Source of the DNA: Paenibacillus melissococcoides
GTDB taxonomy: Bacteria > Bacillota > Bacilli > Paenibacillales > Paenibacillaceae
Reading direction: 5' to 3'
DNA: 64,000 bases
Assembly: GCA_944800085.1 (NCBI GenBank)
Contig: CALYLO010000003.1
Span: forward strand, 535,753-599,752
Shown: positions 37,011 through 45,857 of the stretch, in pieces
How the letters are laid out: each line of letters starts with the position of its first letter
Numbering within the stretch: the stretch's first letter is position 1
The notes under the pieces: generated by a model
The model's input: only the letters and a program-made list of their open reading frames with translations
Told to the model about the DNA's origin: nothing
Database searches by the model: none
Position numbers and translations under genes: made by a program

Positions 37011-37837
37011 GTGACATGGCTGCACAGACAACGAACCGGCTGGATGATATGTTCGCGCGCTGCCGCGCGGAAGGAAAGGCTGCGTTGATGCCGTTCATTA
37101 CATTGGGCGATCCGGATTGCGGGACGACCTTGAAGCTGCTGCTCCGCTTGGAGGAAACGGGCGCGGACGTGATTGAGCTGGGCGTGCCGTACTCCGACCC
37201 GCTGGCGGACGGGCCCGTCATTCAGCGGGCGGCGGAACGGGCGCTGCGGGGCGGCGTAACCTTGGAGGACAGCTTCCGGGTAGCGAGACAGGCCCGGGAA
37301 CAAGGAGCGAGCATCCCTTATGTTCTGTTCACCTATTATAATCCGGTCATGCAGTACGGAATCGAACGCTTCTTCCGGACCGCGGCGGAAACCGGCTTCA
37401 GCGGGGCCATCATCCCCGATCTGCCGTACGAAGAGAGCGGGCCGGTGCGGACGGCGGCGGATGCTTGCGGCATTCACCTCGTTCCGCTCGTCGCGCCGAC
37501 CTCGGAGGAGCGGATCAGCCGCATCACGGCGCAAGGCCGGGGCTTCATATACTGCGTATCCTCGTTGGGCGTGACCGGGGTAAGAGACAGCTTCGATCAA
37601 GAGGTTGAGCGGTTCATCCGGCAGGTGAAGGCAACGACCCCACTCCCTGTCTGCGTCGGGTTCGGCATCTCGACGCCAACTCACGTGAAGCAATTTTCGG
37701 CGTATTGCGACGGGGTTATTGTCGGCAGCGCCATCGTGAGGAAAATAGAAGAAGCTCAACCATTGTTGTCCGATGAGGCCACTTTTGAAGATGGGATCTT
37801 GCAAATTTGCGATTTTGTGCGACAATTAAGAAATTAA
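37007..37837 (+). CDS. trpA: Tryptophan synthase alpha chain
   Basis: 276 residues, TIM barrel. Catalytic Glu and Asp are in [14 protein letters not shown] and [10 protein letters not shown]; the phosphate loop is VGFGIST. It cleaves indole glycerol phosphate and passes indole to TrpB. ATGA overlap with trpB. Confidence 0.95.
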   Translation: MSDMAAQTTNRLDDMFARCRAEGKAALMPFITLGDPDCGTTLKLLLRLEETGADVIELGVPYSDPLADGPVIQRAAERALRGGVTLEDSFRVARQAREQGASIPYVLFTYYNPVMQYGIERFFRTAAETGFSGAIIPDLPYEESGPVRTAADACGIHLVPLVAPTSEERISRITAQGRGFIYCVSSLGVTGVRDSFDQEVERFIRQVKATTPLPVCVGFGISTPTHVKQFSAYCDGVIVGSAIVRKIEEAQPLLSDEATFEDGILQICDFVRQLRN

Positions 37838-37879
37838 CGCTTTGCAGCGACTTCCCATGTAAGGAAAGGTGGTAACCGG

Positions 37880-38977
37880 ATGCAACCGAAGAGCAGTATT
37901 GTACATCTCCCTGTCTATCAGCCGGGGAAATCGGTCGATGAGGTGAAGCGGGAACTGGGCTTGGACCGCATCATTAAGCTGGCGTCCAACGAGAATCCGT
38001 TCGGATGCTCTCCTCAGGCCAAGGAAGCGATGAGACAGGAAATCGAAAATGCCAGCATCTATCCGGACGGGGCTGCCGTGGCGCTGACGGCCGCGGTAGC
38101 CGAGAAGTTCAATGTCGACACGAATCAAATCGTGTTCGGCGCCGGCTCCGACGAAGTGATTCTGATGCTGTGCCGGGCGTTCTTGGTGGCGGGCGACGAG
38201 CAGATTACCGCCGACCAGACCTTCCCGCAATATAAGCATAACGGGGATATCGAAGGCGCGGTCACGGTCGAGGTTCCGTTGAAGGAAGGGACGCATGATC
38301 TGGACGCGATGCTCGCCGCCGTCACGGAGCGGACGAAGCTGATCTGGATCTGCAATCCGAACAATCCGACGGGGACGATTATCGGCCGCGCCGAATTGGC
38401 GCGGTTCATGGAGCGCGTCCCGGAGCGGGTGCTCGTCGTGCTGGACGAAGCCTACTGCGAGTATGTGACAGACGAGTCCTACCCGGACGGTCTCGACTAT
38501 TTGCCTCATTATAAAAACTTGATCGCGCTGCGGACCTTCTCCAAAATCTATGGCTTGGCCTCGCTCCGGATCGGATATGGCATCGGGCATCCGGACGTCA
38601 TTCGCCTGATCAATCAGGTGCGCGAACCGTTCAACACGTCGCGCTTCGCCCAAGCGGCCGCCCTTGCTGCCGTTCAGGATCAGTCATTCATCGAGGAGTG
38701 CCGCCGTCTGAACGCGGAAGGGATCCGCTATGTGCAGGAACAATTCGCAAGACTGCAATTGTCCAGCTTTCCGGCCCATGGCAATTTCATTATGGTTGAC
38801 GTCGGCCATCCGGCGCAGCAGGTGTTCGAGGCGCTCATGCGCAGAGGAATTATTACGCGGGCAGGCCATAAAAAGTATCCGACACATATCCGCATCACGA
38901 TTGGCTCCCGCGAACAGAACGAAGCGATGATTGAAGCATTGGAAGCGGCATTGGCTGAACTCAAGGTGGGCATATGA
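37880..38977 (+). CDS. hisC: Histidinol-phosphate / aromatic aminotransferase
   Basis: 365 residues, fold-type I. The PLP lysine is in TFSKIYGLASLRIGYG; NPNNPTGT and the ASNENPFG N-terminal motif are typical of HisC. In B. subtilis the same gene between trpA and tyrA serves both histidine and Tyr/Phe transamination. It overlaps tyrA by 4 bases. Confidence 0.94.
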   Translation: MQPKSSIVHLPVYQPGKSVDEVKRELGLDRIIKLASNENPFGCSPQAKEAMRQEIENASIYPDGAAVALTAAVAEKFNVDTNQIVFGAGSDEVILMLCRAFLVAGDEQITADQTFPQYKHNGDIEGAVTVEVPLKEGTHDLDAMLAAVTERTKLIWICNPNNPTGTIIGRAELARFMERVPERVLVVLDEAYCEYVTDESYPDGLDYLPHYKNLIALRTFSKIYGLASLRIGYGIGHPDVIRLINQVREPFNTSRFAQAAALAAVQDQSFIEECRRLNAEGIRYVQEQFARLQLSSFPAHGNFIMVDVGHPAQQVFEALMRRGIITRAGHKKYPTHIRITIGSREQNEAMIEALEAALAELKVGI

Positions 38978-40068
38978 ACACGAGAATCGCGATATTGGGC
39001 GTAGGACTGATTGGCGGTTCGCTCGCCCTGTGCTTCAAGAATAACCCCGGGATTCATGTTGTCGGATACTCGCCGAATCCTTCTTCAACCGAAAAGTATG
39101 TCAAGCGCGGGGTCGTCGATGAAGCCACGACCTCGCTGCAGGATGCGGTGCGGGATGCGGATTATATTTTTGTCTGCTCTCCGGTAGGGATGTTGGAATC
39201 AATGCTCCGAAGCCTGCATCAGTTGGATGTGAAGCCAGGCTGCATCGTAACCGATGTCGGGAGCACGAAGGCGTCGGTTGCCCGCTGCGCCCGCGAGCTG
39301 GCATGGAGCGGAGTGCATTTTATCGGCGGCCATCCGATGGCCGGATCGGAGCGTTCCGGCGTGGAGGCGGCTTCGACGCTGCTGTTCGAGAACGCTTATT
39401 ATGTCTTGACTCCGGATAAGGATGTCGATGAGGATGCGTACAGCAGGCTCGTCTCCTTGCTTCGCTGCACGAAAGCCCATATTATCCGCATGAATCCGGA
39501 GGAGCATGATGCGGTCGTGGGCGCCATCAGCCATCTGCCGCATATCGTCGCCGTCGCATTGGTCAATCAAGTGCAACAATACAATGAGGACAACAGTCTC
39601 CACGAGGTGCTGGCCGCTGGCGGATTCCGCGATATTACGCGCATTGCTTCGAGCGATCCGGTGATTTGGCGGGATATTTTGTTAAATAATCGGGATATCC
39701 TTCTCCAAATGCTTCAGGACTGGAAAGCGAACACGGAGCAATTCATCAATCTATTGCAGCAGCGGGACGGCGAAGGGATTATGCGCCAATTCGCGAAGGC
39801 GGGCGAGTTCCGCGGCCGGATGCCGGAGCGGCGCAAAGGCGTGCTGCTCGGGCTCCACGATCTGTATATGGATGTCCCGGACACGCCGGGCATTATCGGA
39901 AAAATCGCAACCGAGCTCGGCAAGCATCATATTAATTTGAGCAATCTTCAAATTATTGAGAGCCGGGAAGACGTGCCGGGCGTCCTGCGCCTGTCCTTCC
40001 GGCAGCAGGAGGATGCGGATCGGGCCAATGAGCTGCTCACCGGGAGCGGGTATCAGATCTATGTGTAA
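38974..40068 (+). CDS. tyrA: Prephenate dehydrogenase
   Basis: 364 residues. N-terminal Rossmann loop GVGLIGGSLAL, catalytic His in GGHPMAGSERSG, helical dimer domain, and a C-terminal ACT domain (about 290-364, starting LYMDVPDTPGIIGKIATELG) for tyrosine feedback. It is the last gene of the supraoperon here: the aroA (EPSP synthase) gene that follows in Bacillus is absent. Confidence 0.95.
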   Translation: MNTRIAILGVGLIGGSLALCFKNNPGIHVVGYSPNPSSTEKYVKRGVVDEATTSLQDAVRDADYIFVCSPVGMLESMLRSLHQLDVKPGCIVTDVGSTKASVARCARELAWSGVHFIGGHPMAGSERSGVEAASTLLFENAYYVLTPDKDVDEDAYSRLVSLLRCTKAHIIRMNPEEHDAVVGAISHLPHIVAVALVNQVQQYNEDNSLHEVLAAGGFRDITRIASSDPVIWRDILLNNRDILLQMLQDWKANTEQFINLLQQRDGEGIMRQFAKAGEFRGRMPERRKGVLLGLHDLYMDVPDTPGIIGKIATELGKHHINLSNLQIIESREDVPGVLRLSFRQQEDADRANELLTGSGYQIYV

Positions 40069-40130
40069 AGGTCGTCCCGGCAGCGCATTCTTCTCATGGT
40101 CGGCAGGATAGCTTGCAGCAGAAACAGGTG

Positions 40131-40175
40131 AAACGGGCCAGTCGAGGAATCTTCTTGACCGGCCTGTTTGCTTTT
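40131..40175 (+). terminator. Terminator after tyrA
   Basis: A long stem of about 16 pairs (AAACGGGCCAGTC with GACCGGCCTGTTT, one mismatch and wobble pairs), then GCTTTTGC. It closes the supraoperon. Confidence 0.85.
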
Positions 40176-40195
40176 GCGGTCTAATCAGAGATCGA

Positions 40196-40953
40196 TTGCC
40201 GCCGTCTGGCAATCTCTGGGGCTTGAGACAGGAAATTTACGGTGCGCCATTTGTATATAACGAGCGGGAGATGCTGGGGGAATACGCGTCCCGGGGACTT
40301 TATTATCAACAAGCGAATCAGGTGATGCCGGGAATCTGTCCCGAATTTTTCGCCTATCATGGAGCCGGAGCTTACCTTACGATTGAGTCGTATTGCGGGT
40401 CGACGCTGTCTCTGCAAGAGACGGCCCGAGCGGATGCGGCCGGGCTCGGGCGGCAGTGCGGACAATTTATGTCAGCTATGAGCAGAGCGGAGGCGCCGCT
40501 GCGCGGTTTTGGATTCCTCGGTTGGCAGGAGGAAGGTCTCGCCGGAGAAATCCAAGGGGATCTGCAGGCCTATCGGCAGGAAGAAACGAATGAGTACCTG
40601 GAGCAGTTCGGCTCCTTCAAGCCGGCATTCCGCTTCAAGAAGATCCATCGTACGACAGCTCTCCCCGTTATGCGAAGCACAAGTTCGGCATCTACAGGGC
40701 CCAGCTTAACGGATTCGCCGACGGCTTTCTTGCCGGCTATGCCGAAGAAGACGAGAGCGTTGAATATTCCGTCAAGGTTGAGGAATTTTTGATGGTGCTT
40801 GATCTGGCCTGTCATCATGCGGGCCTGTTGAACGAGGAATGGAGTGAGGGAATCCGGCTGCGGGTCGGTGATCGGGCGGCTGTGAAGGAGCGGATTCCCG
40901 AATATATTCGGCGGTTGGAGCAGTTTGCATTTGAGAAGGGGCGGAACAAATAA
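40196..40953 (+). pseudogene. Degraded phosphotransferase-like gene
   Basis: Two frames share one protein. The first runs from about 40196 (LWGLRQEIYGAPFVYNEREM...) to about 40640. The second continues (DPSYDSSPRYAKHKFGIYRA...) to a stop at 40953. The first has no proper start or N-lobe. The helical style resembles the C-terminal half of aminoglycoside-phosphotransferase/choline-kinase-like proteins, but no catalytic HxD motif remains, so the family is tentative. It stands between tyrA and the prophage. Confidence 0.6.
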
Positions 40954-41027
40954 TTATGGGTAAAAGCCCTGATTTGCGGTGCTACGGAAAAATCTGTGAA
41001 ATGAAGTAAATAATTTTATAAAACCTA

Positions 41028-41057
41028 TTGACGGAATGAAAACGGATACATTATAAT
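41028..41057 (+). promoter_or_regulatory. Sigma-A promoter of a putative small RNA
   Basis: TTGACG (41028-41033), 18 bases, TATAAT (41052-41057). Confidence 0.7.
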
Positions 41058-41063
41058 AAAGGC

Positions 41064-41148
41064 ACAGTATGGTTTCTCTCCACTCCTATCCATATACTGT
41101 GTGTCCTAAATTGGACACCGCCGCCCGTAGCTGGCGGCTCTTTTTTTT
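41064..41148 (+). ncRNA. Putative structured small RNA next to the integrase
   Basis: About 85 bases between the promoter above and a T8 run. Three stems follow each other: CACAGTAT / ATACTGTG (41063-41101), GTGTCC / GGACAC (41101-41118), and CCGCC / GGCGG with a T-tract (intrinsic terminator, 41118-41148). No ribosome site precedes the only ATG inside (41069). It is transcribed toward the convergent integrase. It could be phage- or host-borne, since the attachment site is not located. No known RNA family is recognised. Confidence 0.5.
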
Positions 41149-41157
41149 GGGTAAAAC

Positions 41158-42639
41158 TCAGAAATAGTATATCCCACTGCCTTTATTTTTTTGAGACGTG
41201 GATTTGATTTCAAAAGTTTCACCCCATCTAAATTTTATAGAGGTCGTTAAATCGGGGACGATCTCTTCGACAATGAGTTCGACGATTCTCCGCTTGTCAT
41301 CGTCTTCTAGATCTAAGATCGCCGCTCCAAGTTCGCTAAGGATATCATCGAAGTCACCAAATTTCTTTGTGGGCATTGGGAGTTTTTCGAGTTGTTTTTG
41401 TAATTCTGCTTGTCTTCTTTCGAACCGCTGCATGGCTCTCTCGAAGTCTTGTTCGGTTAGTACCCCATTGACGTAATAATCATCAAATACTTTGTGTTTT
41501 GCTTGCTCCAGCCTTTCGAGTTCATGGCGGATGTTTTGTAAGGAAGAAGCAGTCGAATCGTCATTGGTGCCTTCTAATATTTCGGTTTTTGAATATCTTT
41601 TTAAGCTAATCTCAGCAATTAGGTTTATCACGGCTGTGTTCAAAGTGTGTAAATCAAAGCTTGCACTTCGGCAGCCGCCCGGTTCATTTTTACCTACACA
41701 TACATATCTTCTGTTGTTGCCAAAACCAGTAGCGCGTGAAAACATTTTACGATTACATACTGGACAACGCATAACTGTTGTGAGCATTTGTCTATTAATG
41801 TTCCCTTTCCAGGCCTTTTCCTCTCCAAAAAGTGTGCTTTGAATGTAAATAAAATCTTCCCATGTTACTAACTGAGCATACTTTTCAGACAAGGGATATA
41901 ATTTCCCGTCCCATTTTTGCATTCTTGCATACGTTGGGTTACTTAAGACATAGCGGACTCGGCGAGCTGTCCAAGGCACTCCTGTTTCGGATGGGATATT
42001 GTTTTCTATGGCCCACCCGGAAATTACAAACGGCCCATTCCCTGCTTTAGCCATCTTGAACATTGTTTTTATATAAATACCATTTTCATCTTCCTTGGAA
42101 CCATCTTTATATCTGACGATCCCAAATGGGAAAGGGCCGCCATTCCATCTCCCTTTTTCAGCATTGGTCTGCTTATTTGCCCGTGTTACATCAGAGAGGT
42201 TGTCGGAAAAGTATTCATTGAAATCAGCTAGTATGCCTGCGAACAACCTTCCGTTGGGAGTCCCAAAGTCCAATTGTTCTAAAGCAGAACAAATATCGAC
42301 ATGCAGGGATTCCAGGGAGTCATGGATCAATGAGAAATCCTTTTTCCGACGGGTAAGACGCGACAAGTTATAGCAAACAAGTTTTTTTACTTGTTTATGG
42401 GAGTACAGATATCGCAGTGCTTCCATTAGACCAGGGCGTTTAGTATAACTGATCCGATAACCGGAATAGTCAATATCCTTGAATACTGCCACGAGTTCCA
42501 GATCGTTGTATTCACAATACTGTTTGATCTTTGTTAGTTGTGTTTGCTCAGAGATATCTTCTTTATCTTCTCTTTCGTCCGATTGTCGTATATAACCTAT
42601 AGCTAATTCTTTCGGCTTTACCTTTCGTAGTGCTACCAT
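41158..42639 (-). CDS. Large serine recombinase (prophage A integrase)
   Basis: 493 residues from the ATG at 42639, six or seven bases after GAAAGGAG; a longer frame to 42660 lacks such a site. Resolvase domain with catalytic Ser20 in IGYIRQS and DYSGYRISYTKRPGL; recombinase domain with GRWNGGPFPFG; zinc ribbon beginning CPVCNRKM; a long coiled coil (about 360-420) and basic end. This is the phiC31-type large serine integrase layout. It probably inserted prophage A here without a tRNA target. Confidence 0.93.
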   Translation of the reverse strand: MVALRKVKPKELAIGYIRQSDEREDKEDISEQTQLTKIKQYCEYNDLELVAVFKDIDYSGYRISYTKRPGLMEALRYLYSHKQVKKLVCYNLSRLTRRKKDFSLIHDSLESLHVDICSALEQLDFGTPNGRLFAGILADFNEYFSDNLSDVTRANKQTNAEKGRWNGGPFPFGIVRYKDGSKEDENGIYIKTMFKMAKAGNGPFVISGWAIENNIPSETGVPWTARRVRYVLSNPTYARMQKWDGKLYPLSEKYAQLVTWEDFIYIQSTLFGEEKAWKGNINRQMLTTVMRCPVCNRKMFSRATGFGNNRRYVCVGKNEPGGCRSASFDLHTLNTAVINLIAEISLKRYSKTEILEGTNDDSTASSLQNIRHELERLEQAKHKVFDDYYVNGVLTEQDFERAMQRFERRQAELQKQLEKLPMPTKKFGDFDDILSELGAAILDLEDDDKRRIVELIVEEIVPDLTTSIKFRWGETFEIKSTSQKNKGSGIYYF

Positions 42640-42673
42640 AGACAACTCCTTTCTGGCCACACTATATATGTGC

Positions 42674-43408
42674 CTAAATGGTGCGTCTAACTTCTACGAC
42701 CTTTCCTAGCACCGTCACTTGAGCGGAAGGCACCAGGATAGGCTGCATTACAGGGTTAGATGGCATGAGCATGCACATTTCATGTTGGCACTTCACGCGT
42801 TTGAGAGTTGCATTGTCGTTATCAACTGCAACGACCGCAATATCAGATGGTGATACCTCTTCTTGCGCTACACAGATTACTACGTCACCATCGCTGATGT
42901 GATCGCCTATCATTGAATCTCCATTTACACGTAAAGCAAATGCTTTTCGACCACGCGTAACCGACTTCTCTACAAATACCACACCATCCCGATATTCAAT
43001 CCGATCTATAGGTTGCCCTGCTGCAATGGCTCCGAGAATTGGCACGGAGATGAACTGTTCATCAATCCCAGCTCCATACTTTGCTCCAGTCTCTTTAGCT
43101 ACGATCGCATCAAGGTATTCGCATTTTAGTGATTTCAATTTTTCAAGTTTTTTAAATTTTTCTTTTATCTCTTCTGGTGCTCGCTCAATCACTGCGGCGA
43201 GCAAAAGCTTTTCGATATCACCTCCTGTGATTTCCGCAAGTGCTCTATTTAATTCGTCTGTTGCTGGATTTGGCGTTTTCCCATTTTGCAACTGGCTAAT
43301 GTAACTCTTTGTAACATTATAGTCATAGCCTTTTAACTTTTCCGCGATCTCGCCAAGTGTATATCCAGAGTCAGCAATGTACTTACGTAGCAACTCATGG
43401 TAGTTCAA
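42674..43408 (-). CDS. Prophage A repressor (XRE HTH + S24 peptidase)
   Basis: About 244 residues. The frame extends to ATG 43426, but the strong site GGAGGAGGTGAAG lies inside it and points to TTG 43408. N-terminal HTH (GYTLGEIAEKLKG...SYISQLQNG). C-terminal LexA-like domain with the Ala-Gly cleavage pair in GAIAAGQPI, catalytic Ser in RVNGDSM and Lys in ATLKRVK. It should cleave itself on RecA activation and so induce the phage. It is transcribed divergently from the Cro-like gene. Confidence 0.9.
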   Translation of the reverse strand: MNYHELLRKYIADSGYTLGEIAEKLKGYDYNVTKSYISQLQNGKTPNPATDELNRALAEITGGDIEKLLLAAVIERAPEEIKEKFKKLEKLKSLKCEYLDAIVAKETGAKYGAGIDEQFISVPILGAIAAGQPIDRIEYRDGVVFVEKSVTRGRKAFALRVNGDSMIGDHISDGDVVICVAQEEVSPSDIAVVAVDNDNATLKRVKCQHEMCMLMPSNPVMQPILVPSAQVTVLGKVVEVRRTI

Positions 43409-43440
43409 GTTCTTCACCTCCTCCATTAACGGCTAAACCC

Positions 43441-43469
43441 ATAATATAGATGTTTCAGTAAAAAGTCAA
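43441..43469 (-). promoter_or_regulatory. Leftward repressor promoter of prophage A
   Basis: On the minus strand TTGACT (43469-43464), 17 bases, TATTAT (43446-43441). The GTTTCAGTAAA motif lies in its spacer. Confidence 0.75.
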
Positions 43470-43545
43470 CACTATTTTGTTGTTAAGTATTGACTGAAAC
43501 GAAGTGTTGTTCTACTATCTAGTTAACAGATCGTTTCAGTAAACG
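43452..43545. promoter_or_regulatory. Three-operator array of prophage A
   Basis: Copies of (A/G)TTTCAGT: GTTTCAGTAAA (43452-43462), its inverse ACTGAAAC (43493-43500) and the palindrome CGTTTCAGTAAACG (43532-43545). They overlap both divergent promoters, as expected for repressor/Cro operators. Confidence 0.75.
43490..43518 (+). promoter_or_regulatory. Rightward early promoter of prophage A
   Basis: TTGACT (43490-43495), 17 bases, TACTAT (43513-43518). The middle operator overlaps the -35. Confidence 0.75.
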
Positions 43546-43564
43546 ATAAACGGGAGGTGAGAAC

Positions 43565-43840
43565 TTGAAATACGCAAATGTATTGAGCGATGCGGTAATT
43601 GCTAGCAACATGACATACACACAAATAGTAGAAAAGTGTCGCAGAAAAGGAGTTAAGATCTCACGATCATACCTAAGTAAACTATGTACAGGCGCAATGT
43701 CGCCAGCATCTGACGAACTCAACAAAGCGCTAGCGGAAGTCCTAGCGCCGGGCTCAACATTGTACCAGCGGCTAGCCGTCGCAAAGTATAAGGAAATCAT
43801 TCCGGGCGAAGTGCTCGAGGCTTTGGCTGCAGGATTATGA
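43565..43840 (+). CDS. Cro-like XRE regulator
   Basis: 91 residues from TTG 43565, four bases after GGGAGGTGA. It is a helix-turn-helix protein of the XRE type (TYTQIVEKCRRKGVKISRSYLSKLCTGAM). It is the first rightward gene and probably the opposing regulator to the leftward repressor. Both divergent genes appear to start with TTG after a near-identical ribosome site. Confidence 0.8.
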   Translation: MKYANVLSDAVIASNMTYTQIVEKCRRKGVKISRSYLSKLCTGAMSPASDELNKALAEVLAPGSTLYQRLAVAKYKEIIPGEVLEALAAGL

Positions 43841-43854
43841 GGGGAGGACTAATT

Positions 43855-43989
43855 ATGAGAACCATAGACGAGATCGAACAGGACATGCTCGCTAATAACG
43901 TCACTCCAGAAACCATAGATACCGCAATCAATACGCTCGAAGAAGAACTTATAACATTTTTAGGCGGTGTACTATGGAACGTCGGGTAA
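43855..43989 (+). CDS. Small phage protein (44 aa)
   Basis: ATG after GGGGAGGA. Acidic, helical (MRTIDEIEQDMLANN...). It overlaps the next small gene by 16 bases in another frame. Function unknown. Confidence 0.6.
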   Translation: MRTIDEIEQDMLANNVTPETIDTAINTLEEELITFLGGVLWNVG

Positions 43990-44093
43990 CGCGAGAACCT
44001 TATGAATATCAGTTTCTGGCCCTATTATCCAAAGCAATTGTTAAGCGAGCGGAGTCCAAGAACAAAAATGAAAAGGAGACGAAATCAGCATGA
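43974..44093 (+). CDS. Small basic phage protein (39 aa)
   Basis: MERRVTREPYEYQFLALLSK..., Lys/Glu-rich tail. The TGA overlaps the antirepressor ATG, so it may serve to couple translation. Its ribosome site is weak. Confidence 0.45.
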   Translation: MERRVTREPYEYQFLALLSKAIVKRAESKNKNEKETKSA

Positions 44094-44839
44094 ACCAATT
44101 ACAAGTATTCAACTTCATCGGAAATGAAATTCGGGTAGTCACGAAAGACGGTCATCCTTGGTGGGTTGCTAAAGATGTTGCAGAGGTTTTGGGATTCGAT
44201 AGTGCATATCGAGTTATTCGGCTATTAGATGAGGATGAAAAGGATGCCCACAATATGGTCACCCCTGGCGGACCCCAATCATTCGGAATTATTAATGAAT
44301 CGGGATTGTACAGCGCCATTATGAAGAGTCGGAAGCCGGAAGCACGACAATTTAAGCGGTGGGTGACTCACGAGGTACTGCCGAGCATCCGTAAGCATGG
44401 AGCCTATATGACGGATCAAACGTTAGAAAAGGCGCTCACAAGCCCCGACTTCCTGATTGACCTAGCAACACGGCTGAAGGAAGAGCAACAGGCGAGACTT
44501 GCAGCAGAAAGTCAAGTAAAGCAGCAGCAGCCACTTGTACAGTTTGCAGAAACCTGCATGAGCAGCAAAAACAGCATTCGGGTGCGGGAGATGGCCAAGC
44601 TGGCGAGCAAGAACGGGATCAACATTGGTCAGAATCGGTTATTCGCAAAACTCCGGGAGTGGGGGCTAATCATGCACGGCTCCAATGAACCAATGCAGCG
44701 AGCAATTGATGCAGGATGGTTTGAAGTAGTGCAGGGCGTTTACCAAAGAAGCTCAGGCGCCGAAACATATCGGACGCCGCGGGTTACGCCTAAAGGACAA
44801 GTCTATATTATTAAGCGTTTGAAGGAGGAAAGCGCATGA
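44090..44839 (+). CDS. Phage antirepressor (Bro-N + KilA-C)
   Basis: 249 residues. Bro-N domain (about 1-110: FNFIGNEIRVVTKDGHPWWVAKDVAEVLGF..., VLPSIRKHGAYMT) and KilA-C domain (about 130-249: IRVREMAKLASKNGINIGQNRLFAKLREWGLI). Such proteins counteract repressors or act in lytic control. Confidence 0.9.
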   Translation: MNQLQVFNFIGNEIRVVTKDGHPWWVAKDVAEVLGFDSAYRVIRLLDEDEKDAHNMVTPGGPQSFGIINESGLYSAIMKSRKPEARQFKRWVTHEVLPSIRKHGAYMTDQTLEKALTSPDFLIDLATRLKEEQQARLAAESQVKQQQPLVQFAETCMSSKNSIRVREMAKLASKNGINIGQNRLFAKLREWGLIMHGSNEPMQRAIDAGWFEVVQGVYQRSSGAETYRTPRVTPKGQVYIIKRLKEESA

Positions 44840-45183
44840 AGGTCGATTTAAACCCAGTCATCTGGAATGAAATCATGGATATCTGTATTGACATTGAGAA
44901 AGGCCAAATAGACCACATTGACGGGACTGCCAAGATTCAAGAGGCCGTTGAGGGATATTTGAAAGAGGTCACCACAGATGTACCGCCCTCTCAAGTCCTG
45001 ACACTTGGTATATTCCAACTATTCATAGGTGAACATCCTGCAGCATTATGTGATTCCATTACTGATCTAATCCGATTCTATGCCACCACAAAAAGCAAGG
45101 CAGCATACAAAATTGTTAATCGTTTGACTGGCGAAACCCTATTAACGAACGCTTGGCGATATCAAATTAAGAAAGGAGAATGA
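44836..45183 (+). CDS. Hypothetical phage protein
   Basis: 115 residues, mixed, with no motif that I recognise. It is coupled to the antirepressor by ATGA. Confidence 0.65.
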   Translation: MKVDLNPVIWNEIMDICIDIEKGQIDHIDGTAKIQEAVEGYLKEVTTDVPPSQVLTLGIFQLFIGEHPAALCDSITDLIRFYATTKSKAAYKIVNRLTGETLLTNAWRYQIKKGE

Positions 45184-45187
45184 ACAA

Positions 45188-45400
45188 TTGAAAGCCAAAA
45201 TTATCGTTTTGGTGAGTGGCGATGTATACGAGGGTGTTGAAATAAAGGAAGTTAGAAAAGGTGTCCTGCCGAAGGAGATGGATTCTATGGTTGAACTTTC
45301 ATTCGGCAAGACAAGAATTTACATCAATGCTGCCATGATCGTCTCTTTAGAGCCTGATGTACAGTGTACAGGTAAAGGCCTTGTAGTTACTTCTTTTTAG
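45188..45400 (+). CDS. Hypothetical phage protein
   Basis: 70 residues from TTG 45188, eight bases after AAGGAGA. Mostly beta-strand pattern (KAKIIVLVSGDVYEGVEIKEV...), possibly a small barrel. Its last codons overlap the 3' end of a leftward gene by 14 bases. Confidence 0.6.
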   Translation: MKAKIIVLVSGDVYEGVEIKEVRKGVLPKEMDSMVELSFGKTRIYINAAMIVSLEPDVQCTGKGLVVTSF

Positions 45401-45515
45401 TCTGAGATAGAGCACTCCCCGCGACTTTCTTTGAAGCTGCGCTATATCTATTGTCGCGTAAGATTTTGGAGGCAGTAGAAGCTACTTTTTTCGATGTTTG
45501 CTTCTTGTTAGGCAT
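45387..45515 (-). CDS. Small basic phage protein (42 aa)
   Basis: The leftward ATG at 45515 sits behind GGGAGGTGAT. MPNKKQTSKKVASTASKILR..., ending SALSQTKKK: Lys/Ser/Ala-rich and likely nucleic-acid binding. Similar tiny proteins occur in many Firmicute prophages. It runs against the surrounding operon. Confidence 0.7.
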   Translation of the reverse strand: MPNKKQTSKKVASTASKILRDNRYSAASKKVAGSALSQTKKK

Positions 45516-45606
45516 AGTATCACCTCCCTTCAATGGTGTCTGGACAACTCTATTGTAATGGGAGATGAAGGAAGGTTACAGCCAAAATAAGGAAAGGGGT
45601 TCGAAC

Positions 45607-45714
45607 ATGTTCAAGGGTGGAAAGCGTGAAGGAAACAAATTGTATGTCAAGCGCGGGGATAAATGGATCGAAATCCTGGAGGCCGCAAGGCTAATGGAGG
45701 GTGATGACAAGTGA
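45607..45714 (+). CDS. Small phage protein (35 aa)
   Basis: ATG after GGAAAGGGG. MFKGGKREGNKLYVKRGDKW...; it overlaps the next start. Unknown. Confidence 0.5.
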   Translation: MFKGGKREGNKLYVKRGDKWIEILEAARLMEGDDK

Positions 45715-45857
45715 AAACAGATGAGAGCCAATGGATCGCAACGGCGTGTGATGCGGACCGGAATACGTGCCAGCTTACGCGGTATCTCGTCTTCGGAACT
45801 GTAGGCGGGGCGCAAACTTGGTACGAAGCATTACGAGAGGAGGTAGAGGAGGCATGA
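45711..45857 (+). CDS. Small phage protein (48 aa)
   Basis: GTG after GGAGGGTGATG. It overlaps its neighbours by 4 bases on both sides, which supports real translation. Unknown. Confidence 0.5.
   Translation: MKTDESQWIATACDADRNTCQLTRYLVFGTVGGAQTWYEALREEVEEA

Noticed and set aside
40954-41157. Serine-integrase attachment core near the integrase end
   Set aside because: Core sequences of large serine integrases are only 2-3 bases and need both ends; the right end is outside the window.
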